From the NCBI RefSeq assembly GCF_003116135.1, contig NZ_PDOA01000003.1:124001-188000 (forward strand): a stretch of 64,000 nucleotides of DNA, written 5' to 3'. The notes under the pieces were generated by a model, which was given only the letters and a program-made list of their open reading frames with translations, ran no database searches and had not been told where the DNA came from. The position numbers and the translations under genes are program-made. Origin of the DNA: Teichococcus aestuarii (GTDB lineage Bacteria; Pseudomonadota; Alphaproteobacteria; Acetobacterales; Acetobacteraceae). Positions 33,315 to 41,755 of the stretch are shown piece after piece; positions within the stretch are counted from its first letter, which is position 1; each line of letters opens with the position of its first letter.

Positions 33315-33962
33315 ATGAGACAGAACAGGATGCACCGCCGTTCCCTGCTGGCCGCCGCATGGGCTGCCCCCTTCTCCATGGTCGCGCTCGGAAGCTCCCC
33401 GGCGCGGGCGGAGATGGACATCAACCGCGCCGCCAACTTCATCGAGGCCACTGGCCAGGAGCTGGTGGGCGCCCTCAACTCCCGCGCGCCCGTGGCCGAG
33501 CGCCGGCAACGTGTGGCCGCGATCCTGCGCCGCGCCGTGGATGTGGAGGGGGTGGGCCGCTTCATCCTCGGCCGCTGGTGGCGCACCGCCTCCCCGGCGG
33601 AGCAGCAGGAATACATGAAGCTGTTCGAGGAGACGCTGATCCGCAATCTCTCCGCCCGCTTCGGCGAGTATGAGGGCGTGCGCTTCAGCCTGGGCCGTAG
33701 CCAGCAGCGCACCGAGGACGACGCGCTGGTGAACACCGTCATCGAGCGCCCCAACACCGCCCCGTTCAGCCTCGATTGGCGGGTGGGCGAGGTGGGCGGC
33801 CAGCCGCGCGTGGTGGACGTGATCGCGGAAGGCACCTCCCTGCGGCTCACCCAGCGCAGCGAGTACTCCGCCGTGATCAGCCGCAATGGCGGCCAGGTTT
33901 CCGCCCTGCTGGATGCCATGCGGCGCCAGGTGGCGGCGCTGGCGGCGCGCGAGAACCCCTGA
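33315..33962 (+). CDS. mlaC: MlaC-type periplasmic phospholipid-binding protein
   Basis: Soluble carrier that moves phospholipid between the MlaA complex and the inner-membrane Mla transporter. The 215-residue precursor has a basic, Tat-like signal (HRRSLLAAAWAAP) cut near ARA-E. The mature part contains the Ttg2D/MlaC pattern GRFILGRWWRTASPAEQQEYMKLFEETLIRN. It is paired with mlaA only; mlaFEDB are not in this window and must lie elsewhere if present. A long hairpin follows the stop. Confidence 0.92.
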   Translation: MRQNRMHRRSLLAAAWAAPFSMVALGSSPARAEMDINRAANFIEATGQELVGALNSRAPVAERRQRVAAILRRAVDVEGVGRFILGRWWRTASPAEQQEYMKLFEETLIRNLSARFGEYEGVRFSLGRSQQRTEDDALVNTVIERPNTAPFSLDWRVGEVGGQPRVVDVIAEGTSLRLTQRSEYSAVISRNGGQVSALLDAMRRQVAALAARENP

Positions 33963-33970
33963 GGACCTTC

Positions 33971-34018
33971 CGGCGGCCATCCGCCAGGGCGGCGCTGCCC
34001 CCTGGTGGATGGCCGCCG
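33971..34018. terminator. 19-bp hairpin between convergent mlaC and methyltransferase gene
   Basis: 33971-33989 pairs with 34000-34018 over 19 bp with a single G-T wobble, around a ten-base loop. It lacks a T-run on either strand. The inner CCAGGG/CCCTGG part resembles stem 2 of the repeat at 37678-37736. Confidence 0.6.
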
Positions 34019-34041
34019 CTTCCGGGCGTTGTTCCGCCCGT

Positions 34042-35025
34042 TCAGCGCCGCTCGACCATGGCGTAGAGCCGCCGCCCCTCGACGCCTCCGCCGATGCCCT
34101 GGAATACCCGAGGCCGCCGCGCCTCCGCCGGCGGCACAGCGGCCAGCAGGGCCTCCATCTCCTCCAGGCTGCGCCAGCAGGGCCGCAGACCCAGGAACAC
34201 CTCCATCCAGGCTGCCTCCGGCGGGGCGGGGCCGGCGCTGCCCAGAAGCAGCAGGCCGCCCGGCTTGAGCGCCGCAAAGGCGGAATCCACCAGCTCCTTC
34301 GGCCAGCTGCCGGTGCCGCAGCCCGGCAGGTCCGGCAGCAGGATCAGGTCGAAGCAGCCGCGCAGATAAGGCTTCCGGACGAAGGAGGAGAGGTTGCAGC
34401 GCAGGCTGCGCAGCGGCAGCCCGGGCGGCAGCCCCCTGCGCAGCGTGGCGATGACGCCGCGGTCCGTCTCCTGCGCCACCCAGCGCCCGAGCTTGCCGGG
34501 CTGGGCCAGCATGGCGGCCTCCCGCAGGTGCCCTGCCCCCAGGCTCAGCACCTCGGCCCCCGGGCGGCGCTCCAGCACCGCCTCGATCACCCGCGCGAGG
34601 AAGGCGGGCTGCCCCTGCAAGGCGCTGAAATAGCCGAGCGCGGCGGTTGCCTCGAACAGGTCGCGCCCGGCGCGCGAGGCCTGGCTGAGCCGGTCCCGCA
34701 CCGTCTCATGCCGCAGCAGCAGGTCCTGCAGCAGCGGCAGCAGGCCGGGGCGGCCCGCCAGATCCTGTGCCGCGCGGATGAGAGGGTCCTCCAGCATCAG
34801 CCGGTGCAGCGGGTGGACCAGCATCTCGGCGCAGGCCATCTGCCAGACCGCCGGCTCCAGGCTGCGCTTCAGATCATCGCACAGCCGCACCAGCCGGCTC
34901 AGCGCCGCGGGGCTCCAGCCCGGCTCCCAGGCCATGTCCACCAGATCGTCGAGAACCGGCTTCAGTCCTACGACGTCTGACAAGCCTATGTTCAGGTTAA
35001 AGCCCGGGGGCCTCGCGTCCGCCAT
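34042..35025 (-). CDS. Methyltransferase-like protein, unknown substrate
   Basis: The ATG at 35025 (AGGAG ten bases upstream) gives 327 residues. A helical N-terminal half of about 150 residues with no recognised motif precedes a class I methyltransferase-like fold: EVLSLGAGHLREA resembles the SAM loop, CFDLILLPDLPGCG the fourth strand, and LKPGGLLLLGSA the fifth. The acidic residue after strand 2 lies in VAQETDRGV. Substrate and pathway cannot be read. It stands alone, convergent with mlaC and divergent from the ABC operon. Close homologues were not recognised. Confidence 0.6.
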   Translation of the reverse strand: MADARPPGFNLNIGLSDVVGLKPVLDDLVDMAWEPGWSPAALSRLVRLCDDLKRSLEPAVWQMACAEMLVHPLHRLMLEDPLIRAAQDLAGRPGLLPLLQDLLLRHETVRDRLSQASRAGRDLFEATAALGYFSALQGQPAFLARVIEAVLERRPGAEVLSLGAGHLREAAMLAQPGKLGRWVAQETDRGVIATLRRGLPPGLPLRSLRCNLSSFVRKPYLRGCFDLILLPDLPGCGTGSWPKELVDSAFAALKPGGLLLLGSAGPAPPEAAWMEVFLGLRPCWRSLEEMEALLAAVPPAEARRPRVFQGIGGGVEGRRLYAMVERR

Positions 35026-35311
35026 CGCTTGCTCTCCTGCCGCCATTCGACATGGTCTCCCGGCAGCGCGCATCATCAAGATGGTGGATGAATGTAAGGT
35101 CTGTTTGGACTTGTGAACAACTTGAGCAGGCTACGGGCAGGGCGGCCCTATCTGCCCAAAATCAAGGCATAGCACCTCTCGTTTTCGTGTGCTTCCGGCC
35201 CTTACGGTCCCTGTTTCCGCGGGGGCGACGCCTGCCCGCGCAGCGGTCCAGCTCCTGGCGCATCCCTTGCATACCCTCCGCGCCGACACGAACCGGAATG
35301 GGATCGGGCGA

Positions 35312-36316
<1,005 letters not shown>

Positions 36317-36333
36317 CCAGGAGAGCGTACAAG

Positions 36334-37617
36334 ATGACCGAGCAGAAGAAGACTCAGCCCTCCCTCACCCGCCGCGGCGCGCTGGCGCTGGCTGGCGCGG
36401 CCCTGGGCAGCGGCGCCGTCACCGGCTTCCCCACGCTGTGGGCGCAGAACATCCGCAACGTGACGCTGCGGCAGATCGGCACCGGCGTCTCGGGCCTCAA
36501 CCCGATCGCCGAGCAGGTGAAGAAGGACCTCGGCTTCACCCTGCAGCTGACGGTGACCGACACCGACGCCGTGGCGCAGCGCGCCGCCACCCAGGCGCGC
36601 AGCTTCGACATCGCGGACATCGAATATTTCAGCATCAAGAAGGTGTACCCGACCGGCGCGCTGCAGCCGATCGACACCAAGCGCATCAAGCTGGCCGACA
36701 AGATCGTGCCGATCTTCACCACCGGCCGCCTGACGCCGGAGAGCGCGCCGGGCCAGGGCACCTCGCCCTTCTCGGTGGGCTTCGTCGAAAGCAAGGATGC
36801 GAAGACCTTCGCCGGCAAGCGCACCGATCTGATGACGCTGATGCCGACCGTGTACAACGCCGACACGCTGGGCATCCGCCCCGACCTGGTGGGCCGCCCC
36901 ATCACCCACTGGAAGGACCTGCTGGACCCCGCCTTCAAGGGCAAGGCGAGCATCCTGAACATCCCCGGCATCGGCATCATGGACGCTGCGATGGTGGCGG
37001 AGAGCGCCGGCATCGTGAAATACGGCGACAAGGGCAACATGACCCGCGCCGAGATCGACAAGACCATCGCCTTCCTGATCGAGGCCAAGCGCGCCGGCCA
37101 GTTCCGCGCCTTCTGGAAGAGCTTCGACGAGAGCGTGAACCTGATGGCCTCGGGCGAGGTCGTCATCCAGTCCATGTGGTCGCCGGCCGTCACCGCCGTG
37201 CGCTCGCGCGGCATCCCCTGCGTCTACCAGCCGCTGGCCGAGGGCTACCGCGCCTGGGGCTCGGGCCTCGGCCTGATGCGCCACCTCTCCGGCCTCGAGC
37301 TGGACGCGGCCTATGAGTACATGAACTGGTATCTCTCCGGCTGGTGCGGCGCCTTCCTCAACCGCCAGGGCTACTACTCGGCGGTGCTGGAGACGGCGAA
37401 GGCCAACATGAGCGAGAATGAGTGGGGCTACTGGATGGAGGGCAAGCCCGCCACCGCCGACATCGTCGCCCCCGATGGCAAGGTGATGGAGAAGGCCGGC
37501 GCGGTGCGCGATGGCGGCTCCTTCACGGACCGCATGGGCAAGGTCGTCTGCTGGAACTCGGTGATGAACGAGGACCGCTACATGATCCAGAAGTGGAACG
37601 AGTTCATCGCGGCCTGA
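36334..37617 (+). CDS. ABC transporter substrate-binding protein, PotD-like
   Basis: Periplasmic receptor of the importer, 427 residues. The N-terminus holds a Tat signal (LTRRGALALAG, cleavage near LWA-Q). The rest matches the family of extracellular solute-binding proteins for polyamine-type ligands, with a VYNADTLGI hinge region and a late SGWCGAFLNRQGYYS stretch. The exact ligand is unknown. It follows the ATPase by 17 bases. A repeat element lies between its stop and the first permease. Confidence 0.86.
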   Translation: MTEQKKTQPSLTRRGALALAGAALGSGAVTGFPTLWAQNIRNVTLRQIGTGVSGLNPIAEQVKKDLGFTLQLTVTDTDAVAQRAATQARSFDIADIEYFSIKKVYPTGALQPIDTKRIKLADKIVPIFTTGRLTPESAPGQGTSPFSVGFVESKDAKTFAGKRTDLMTLMPTVYNADTLGIRPDLVGRPITHWKDLLDPAFKGKASILNIPGIGIMDAAMVAESAGIVKYGDKGNMTRAEIDKTIAFLIEAKRAGQFRAFWKSFDESVNLMASGEVVIQSMWSPAVTAVRSRGIPCVYQPLAEGYRAWGSGLGLMRHLSGLELDAAYEYMNWYLSGWCGAFLNRQGYYSAVLETAKANMSENEWGYWMEGKPATADIVAPDGKVMEKAGAVRDGGSFTDRMGKVVCWNSVMNEDRYMIQKWNEFIAA

Positions 37618-37677
37618 TTTTGTTTGCGTGTGCGATTCACGCTTCCGGCGTTGCCGCCTGCAGCGATCGCACACGAT

Positions 37678-37736
37678 GGCGGGGTCCGGGGTGACACGGT
37701 CACCCCGGCGGGGGTCCAGGGGGCGGCGCCCCCTGG
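37678..37736 (+). repeat. Double-hairpin intergenic repeat, copy B
   Basis: A 10-bp stem with loop ACG (37686-37695 with 37699-37708) is followed by a 9-bp stem with a 3-base loop (37716-37724 with 37728-37736). It lies 60 bases after the PotD-like stop, within the ABC operon. Order, stem lengths and flanks match the minus-strand copy at 23299-23358. Confidence 0.7.
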
Positions 37737-37760
37737 AAGGCCCGGAGTTGGAGCGCGCGC

Positions 37761-38606
37761 ATGTCCCGATGGTTCCCCTGGCTGCAGGCCGCGCCGCTGG
37801 CGCTGGTGCTGGCCACCTTCCTGCTGCTGCCGATCGCGCTGATCGTCGTCGTCAGCTTCTACGATTATGACAGCTTCAGCCTGATTCCGGATTTCGTGCT
37901 GACCAATTACCAGGAGGTCTTCGCCTCCCCGGTGACGTGGCAGACCTATCTCAAGACGCTGTGGTTCGCCGGCCTCACCTGGCTGGTGACCTTCGCGCTC
38001 GGCTTCTGGCTGGCCTACTATTTGGCCTTCGTGGTGCAGGACGCGACCTGGCGCACGGTGCTCTTCATCCTCTGCACCGTGCCCTTCTGGACCAGCAACC
38101 TGATCCGCATGATCGCCTGGGTACCCTTCCTCGGCCGCAACGGCATCATGAACAACACGCTGATGGGCGCGGGCCTGATCGAGCAGCCGCTGGAATTCCT
38201 GCTTTTCTCGGATTTCTCGGTGATCCTGGCCTTCGTCCACCTCTACACGCTGTTCATGGTGGTGCCGATCTTCAACACCATGATGCGCATCGACCGCCGG
38301 CTGCTGGAGGCGGCGCGCGATGCCGGCGCCGGCTTCTGGCAGACGCTGTGGTGCGTCATCCTACCGCTGTGCAAGCCGGGCATCGGCATCGGCAGCATCT
38401 TCGTCGTTGTGCTGGTGATGGGCGACTTCGCCACGGTGCGGCTGATGAGCGGCGGGCAGAGCGCCTCGGTGGGGCTGATGATCAGCAACCAGATCGGGCT
38501 GATGCAGTATCCGGCGGCGGCCGCCAACGCGGTGGTGCTGCTGGCCATGGTGCTGCTGCTGGTGGCGGCGATGTTGCGCGCCATCGACATCCGCAAGGAG
38601 CTCTGA
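37761..38606 (+). CDS. ABC transporter permease, PotB-like
   Basis: Inner-membrane permease of 281 residues with about six helices. The cytoplasmic EAA loop that contacts the ATPase is visible as EAARDAGAGFWQTLWCVILP near residue 180. It is the first of two permeases, and it is separated from the receptor gene by the hairpin repeat, which could reduce expression of the membrane subunits relative to the receptor. The next gene begins four bases after its stop. Confidence 0.88.
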   Translation: MSRWFPWLQAAPLALVLATFLLLPIALIVVVSFYDYDSFSLIPDFVLTNYQEVFASPVTWQTYLKTLWFAGLTWLVTFALGFWLAYYLAFVVQDATWRTVLFILCTVPFWTSNLIRMIAWVPFLGRNGIMNNTLMGAGLIEQPLEFLLFSDFSVILAFVHLYTLFMVVPIFNTMMRIDRRLLEAARDAGAGFWQTLWCVILPLCKPGIGIGSIFVVVLVMGDFATVRLMSGGQSASVGLMISNQIGLMQYPAAAANAVVLLAMVLLLVAAMLRAIDIRKEL

Positions 38607-38610
38607 GCCC

Positions 38611-39417
38611 ATGCCCGGACGCACGGCGCGCATCCTGCTCGGCACGCTGTTCGTGCTGTTCCTGCTGTTCCTCTACGGGCCGACGCTCACCATCACCATC
38701 CTCTCCTTCCAGGGACCGGATGGCGGGCTGACCTTCCCGATGAACGGCGTCTCGCTGCACTGGTTCGGCCGGCTGTTCCAGCCGCAGGCGGTGGGCGACC
38801 TCGGCGCCTCGATGACGCGCACGCTGCTGCTGGCGGCGATGGTGACGGCGAGCACGGTGGTCATCTCGCTCGCCGCCGGCATGGCCTTCCGCCGCCGCTT
38901 CCCCGGTAGCGGCGCGCTGTTCTATCTCACCCTCGCCAGCCTGATCGTGCCGTCCATCCTGGTCAGCCTCGGCGTCGGGCTGCTGTTCAACCGGATGGAG
39001 TGGGAGCCTGCCTGGTACTCCTCCGCCTTCGGCGCGCAGCTCACCTGGACGCTGCCCTTCGGCCTGCTGATCATGTTCGCCGTGTTCAACCGCTTCGACC
39101 GCAGCTGGGAGGAGGCGGCGCGCGACATGGGCGCCACCCCCTGGCAGAGCTTCTGGCACGTGGTGCTGCCGATCATCGCGCCGAGCGTGGTAGGCATCGC
39201 GCTGTTCGGCTTCACCCTCTCCTTCGACGAGTTCGCCCGCACCCTGCTCACCGCCGGCAGCGGCAACACCCTGCCGCTAGAAATCCTCGGCATGACGACG
39301 ACGGTGACGACGCCGGTGCTCTACGCCCTCGGCACCGTCTCCACCGCCCTCTCCTTCCTGGTGATCGGCGGCGCCATGCTGGGGGTGAAGCTGCTGGCGC
39401 GGCGGCGCGGGGCCTGA
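38611..39417 (+). CDS. ABC transporter permease, PotC-like
   Basis: Second permease, 268 residues, about six helices. The EAA loop reads EEAARDMGATPWQSFWHVVLP near residue 168. Together with the preceding genes it completes an ATPase-receptor-permease-permease set, which is the usual layout for spermidine/putrescine-type importers. The last gene of the operon; a convergent DUF1330 gene begins five bases after its stop, without an obvious terminator. Confidence 0.88.
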   Translation: MPGRTARILLGTLFVLFLLFLYGPTLTITILSFQGPDGGLTFPMNGVSLHWFGRLFQPQAVGDLGASMTRTLLLAAMVTASTVVISLAAGMAFRRRFPGSGALFYLTLASLIVPSILVSLGVGLLFNRMEWEPAWYSSAFGAQLTWTLPFGLLIMFAVFNRFDRSWEEAARDMGATPWQSFWHVVLPIIAPSVVGIALFGFTLSFDEFARTLLTAGSGNTLPLEILGMTTTVTTPVLYALGTVSTALSFLVIGGAMLGVKLLARRRGA

Positions 39418-39421
39418 GGCC

Positions 39422-39751
39422 TCAGCCACCGCGCCGCAGGATGTCCGTGGCGCGGTGGCCCTCCGCCACGCCGTCGATCAGGAACACCGCACCCCGGGCA
39501 TGGCGCAGCCGGTGCGGCAGCAGGGCCTGGTAGGCCGCCGATCCGTACCAGGCCCGGGCCGCCGCCCGGTCGGGAAAGGCGATGACGATCAGGTCGCGGT
39601 CGCAGGCGCCTTCCAGCATCTCCGGCACCCCGCCATGGATGCGGTAGCGCCCGCCGAAAGGCGCCAGCGTGGCATCGATCCCCTCCAGATAGGCCAGGAT
39701 GCCCGGCCCCATCTCCACATCGTGCAGCAGGCCGATGGCGTAGCAGGTCAT
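39422..39751 (-). CDS. DUF1330 / dimeric alpha-beta barrel protein
   Basis: Small cytoplasmic protein of 109 residues. The pattern ILAYLEGIDATLAPFGGRYRIHGGVPEMLEG, then LIVIAFPDRAAARAWYGSAAYQAL, is typical of DUF1330 ferredoxin-fold barrels. Function of the family is unknown. The longer open frame upstream belongs to the neighbour in another frame. Eleven bases separate it from the membrane-protein gene, so both are probably one transcript. Confidence 0.82.
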   Translation of the reverse strand: MTCYAIGLLHDVEMGPGILAYLEGIDATLAPFGGRYRIHGGVPEMLEGACDRDLIVIAFPDRAAARAWYGSAAYQALLPHRLRHARGAVFLIDGVAEGHRATDILRRGG

Positions 39752-39762
39752 GGCGCGCCGCC

Positions 39763-40161
39763 TCAGGCCAGGGCCGGCCGGGCACGGGCGGCGGCGCCCT
39801 CCAGCCAGGCCAGGGCGGCGACGAAGCCAGCCTGGCCGAGCAGGAAGGACCATCCCAGTGCGTTCGGCGCCACCAGCCGGAGCAGCGGCAGCATCAGGCT
39901 GGCCACAACCCACAGCGCATTGCCGCCCAGCACCACCGCCAGCCCCCAGCGCGGCACGGCGCCGCCGCGTGCCAGCAGCGCCATGAAGGCCGCCACCGGC
40001 AGCAGGGCCAGCCCCGCCCCGGAGAGCAGCGCCGGCGGCAGGCCGGTCCAGCCGCCCAGGGCCTGCGGCGCCGCCAGCAGGGCGGCCCCCATCAGCGCGC
40101 AGCTCGCCGCATCGGCTGCCAGCAGGCGCCGCAGGGAAAGGTGTTCGGTCCACGCCATCAT
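39763..40161 (-). CDS. Small four-helix membrane protein
   Basis: From the first of two adjacent ATG codons (40161, 40158), with a GAGGAA site seven bases upstream, the product has 132 residues. Four hydrophobic segments are evident (ASCALMGAALLAA, ALLSGAGLALLPVAAFMALLA, WGLAVVLGGNALWVVASLML, GWSFLLGQAGFVAALAWL). No known family was recognised. It faces the XRE-type regulator across a 134-base region that contains a perfect palindrome, so it is a probable target of that regulator. Confidence 0.7.
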   Translation of the reverse strand: MMAWTEHLSLRRLLAADAASCALMGAALLAAPQALGGWTGLPPALLSGAGLALLPVAAFMALLARGGAVPRWGLAVVLGGNALWVVASLMLPLLRLVAPNALGWSFLLGQAGFVAALAWLEGAAARARPALA

Positions 40162-40243
40162 GATCGGTTCCTCGCATCGCTTCGGCGCCGCGGGCTGCGG
40201 TGCCGCCGGGGCCGATCCTCTCCCCACCGCCGGCGGCGGGTCG

Positions 40244-40260
40244 ATGACCTCGGAGGTCAT
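40244..40260. promoter_or_regulatory. Palindromic operator between membrane-protein gene and XRE regulator
   Basis: ATGACCTCGGAGGTCAT is a perfect inverted repeat with 7-bp arms and a 3-base centre. Its last base is the first base of a TTGTCC box for the regulator gene, so bound protein would block that promoter. It is the likely site of the neighbouring HTH protein. Confidence 0.7.
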
Positions 40261-40289
40261 TGTCCGGCGGCGGATGCGGTGGCTAGGCT
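40260..40289 (+). promoter_or_regulatory. Promoter of the XRE-family regulator
   Basis: TTGTCC (40260-40265) and TAGGCT (40284-40289) are separated by 18 bases. The expected start point falls at about 40296, which is the A of the ATG, so the mRNA is probably leaderless. The operator overlaps the -35 box. Confidence 0.5.
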
Positions 40290-40295
40290 CGGCGC

Positions 40296-41102
40296 ATGAT
40301 GGGTATCGAACCACTCCCGGCCGGCACGCTGCTGCGCCAGTGGCGGCAACGGCGGCGGATGAGCCAGATGGCGCTGGCGCTGGAGGCCGAGATCTCCCAG
40401 CGGCACCTGAGCTGCCTGGAATCCGGCCGCGCCATGCCAAGCCGCGCCATGGTGCTGCGGCTGGCGGAGCCGCTCGGCCTGCCGCTGCGCGAGCGCAACG
40501 CCCTGCTGGCGGCGGCGGGCTTCGCGCCGGTCTACCGGGAGCGGCCCTGGCAGGCGCCCGACCTGGCCTCGGCGCGGCAGGCGATGGAGCGCATCCTGCA
40601 CGGCCACATGCCCCACCCCGCCCTGGCGGTGGACCGGCACTGGACGCTGCTGGCGGCCAATGCCGCCATCGGCGTGCTGATCGGGGCGGTGGCGCCGCCG
40701 CTGCTGCGGCCGCCGGTGAACGTGCTGCGCCTCAGCCTGCACCCGGAGGGGCTGGCGGACCGCATCCTGAACTACGCCGAATGGCGCGCCCATCTGCTGG
40801 CGCGGCTGGGGCATGAGGCACGAAGCTCGGCCGACCCCGTGCTGATGCGGCTGCTGGAGGAGCTGAAGGCGTATCCGCCGCCACCCCAGGCGCGCGGGGC
40901 GCGGCCCGTGCCGGTGGAGGAGGCGGGCATCGCCGTGCCGCTGCGGCTGGCGAGCGCGGCGGGGCCGCTCAGCTTCCTCAGCACCACCACCGTGTTTGGC
41001 ACGGCGGTGGATGTGACGCTGGCGGAGGTGACGATCGAGGCCTTCTTCCCGGCCGAGGAGGCCACCGCCTCGGCCATGGCGCGCCTCGCCGCCACGGGCT
41101 GA
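40296..41102 (+). CDS. XRE-family regulator with MmyB-like ligand-binding domain
   Basis: The 268-residue protein has an N-terminal HTH (LLRQWRQRRRMSQMALALEAE then ISQRHLSCLESGRAMPS, residues about 10-50) and a C-terminal region of the MmyB type with the VDRHWTLLAANAA, LRLSLHPEGLA and TTTVFGTAVDVTLAEVTIEAFFP stretches that typify this family. It probably represses itself and the divergent membrane-protein/DUF1330 pair through the palindrome at 40244-40260. The ligand is unknown. No ribosome binding site precedes the ATG, in line with leaderless translation. Confidence 0.9.
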   Translation: MMGIEPLPAGTLLRQWRQRRRMSQMALALEAEISQRHLSCLESGRAMPSRAMVLRLAEPLGLPLRERNALLAAAGFAPVYRERPWQAPDLASARQAMERILHGHMPHPALAVDRHWTLLAANAAIGVLIGAVAPPLLRPPVNVLRLSLHPEGLADRILNYAEWRAHLLARLGHEARSSADPVLMRLLEELKAYPPPPQARGARPVPVEEAGIAVPLRLASAAGPLSFLSTTTVFGTAVDVTLAEVTIEAFFPAEEATASAMARLAATG

Positions 41103-41108
41103 GGCGGC

Positions 41109-41495
41109 TCAGAACACCAGGCGCAGCCGGGCCAGCCCCAGCATGGCGCGCGCCTCATCGGGCGCCGGGTTGGCGGCGGCGGCGAACTGCCCATCCAGTG
41201 AAAGCCGTGCCTGGCCAAGCCGCCCCAGCCCCACCCCGCCCCCCAGCACATAGAGCGGGCGGGATTCGAAGACCGGCCTGGCGAGGGCGGCCAGCGGCAG
41301 GCTGGTGGCGAGCGCCACCTTGCCAGCCTTGGGCCCGCCCAGCGTGGCGACCAGGAAGGAGTCCTTCTGCGCGTAAGGCACCCCGCCCCCGCCGATGGCG
41401 GCGCGCAGGGTGAAATCCTGCGCCTGCGCGGCCGGCGCGACAAGGTTGGCGCCCAGGAGGAGGCCCAACAGGGCGAGACGGCGAAGAGACATCAT
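41109..41495 (-). CDS. Small exported protein of unknown function
   Basis: The product has 128 residues with a clear Sec signal peptide (LRRLALLGLLLGANLVAPAAQA-QDF). The mature 100 residues are Gly/Ala/Leu-rich with alternating polar and hydrophobic residues (RPLYVLGGGVGLGRLGQARLSLDGQ), which could be beta strands of a small barrel or a surface protein. No family was recognised. It is convergent with the XRE regulator six bases away. Confidence 0.6.
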   Translation of the reverse strand: MMSLRRLALLGLLLGANLVAPAAQAQDFTLRAAIGGGGVPYAQKDSFLVATLGGPKAGKVALATSLPLAALARPVFESRPLYVLGGGVGLGRLGQARLSLDGQFAAAANPAPDEARAMLGLARLRLVF

Positions 41496-41679
41496 CCGGC
41501 AGAACCTTCAAGCCCGCGCTTCCTTCCCTGTCCGGCTGGATAGAGCAGGTTCGCCACATTTTAAACACAATCATGGCAGCCTTGCCTTGTTTGAGGGGCG
41601 AAGGCCGCAGGGGCTTCTTCCGGTTCATTAGTTAACAGGGGATTACTGTCAGGACGCAGGGCAGGCCGCCGCCTCAAAT

Positions 41680-41697
41680 GTGGCAGAACTGCCACAA
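41680..41697. promoter_or_regulatory. Perfect 18-bp dyad TGTGGCAG-AA-CTGCCACA
   Basis: 8-bp arms around AA, lying in the 260-base gap 41496-41755. A related half-site (AATGTGGC) occurs on the minus strand near 41557, upstream of the small exported protein gene. It could be a regulator site; no regulator can be named. Confidence 0.4.
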
Positions 41698-41712
41698 TAG
41701 GGCGGAGCACAT

Positions 41713-41750
41713 GAAAAAGGCCGGGTCGGGGCATCGCCCCCACCCGGCCT
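41713..41750 (-). terminator. Rho-independent terminator of the GNAT gene
   Basis: AGGCCGGGT pairs with ACCCGGCCT and an inner five-pair stem continues after one mismatch (41718-41750). On the minus strand it is followed by TTTTT (41717-41713), six bases after the GNAT stop. Confidence 0.88.
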
Positions 41751-41755
41751 GTCGA

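Noticed and set aside
41683-41697. A sigma-54 promoter in the dyad at 41680
   Set aside because: TGGCA is present but the second element GC box is not at the required spacing; the symmetry is better explained as an operator.
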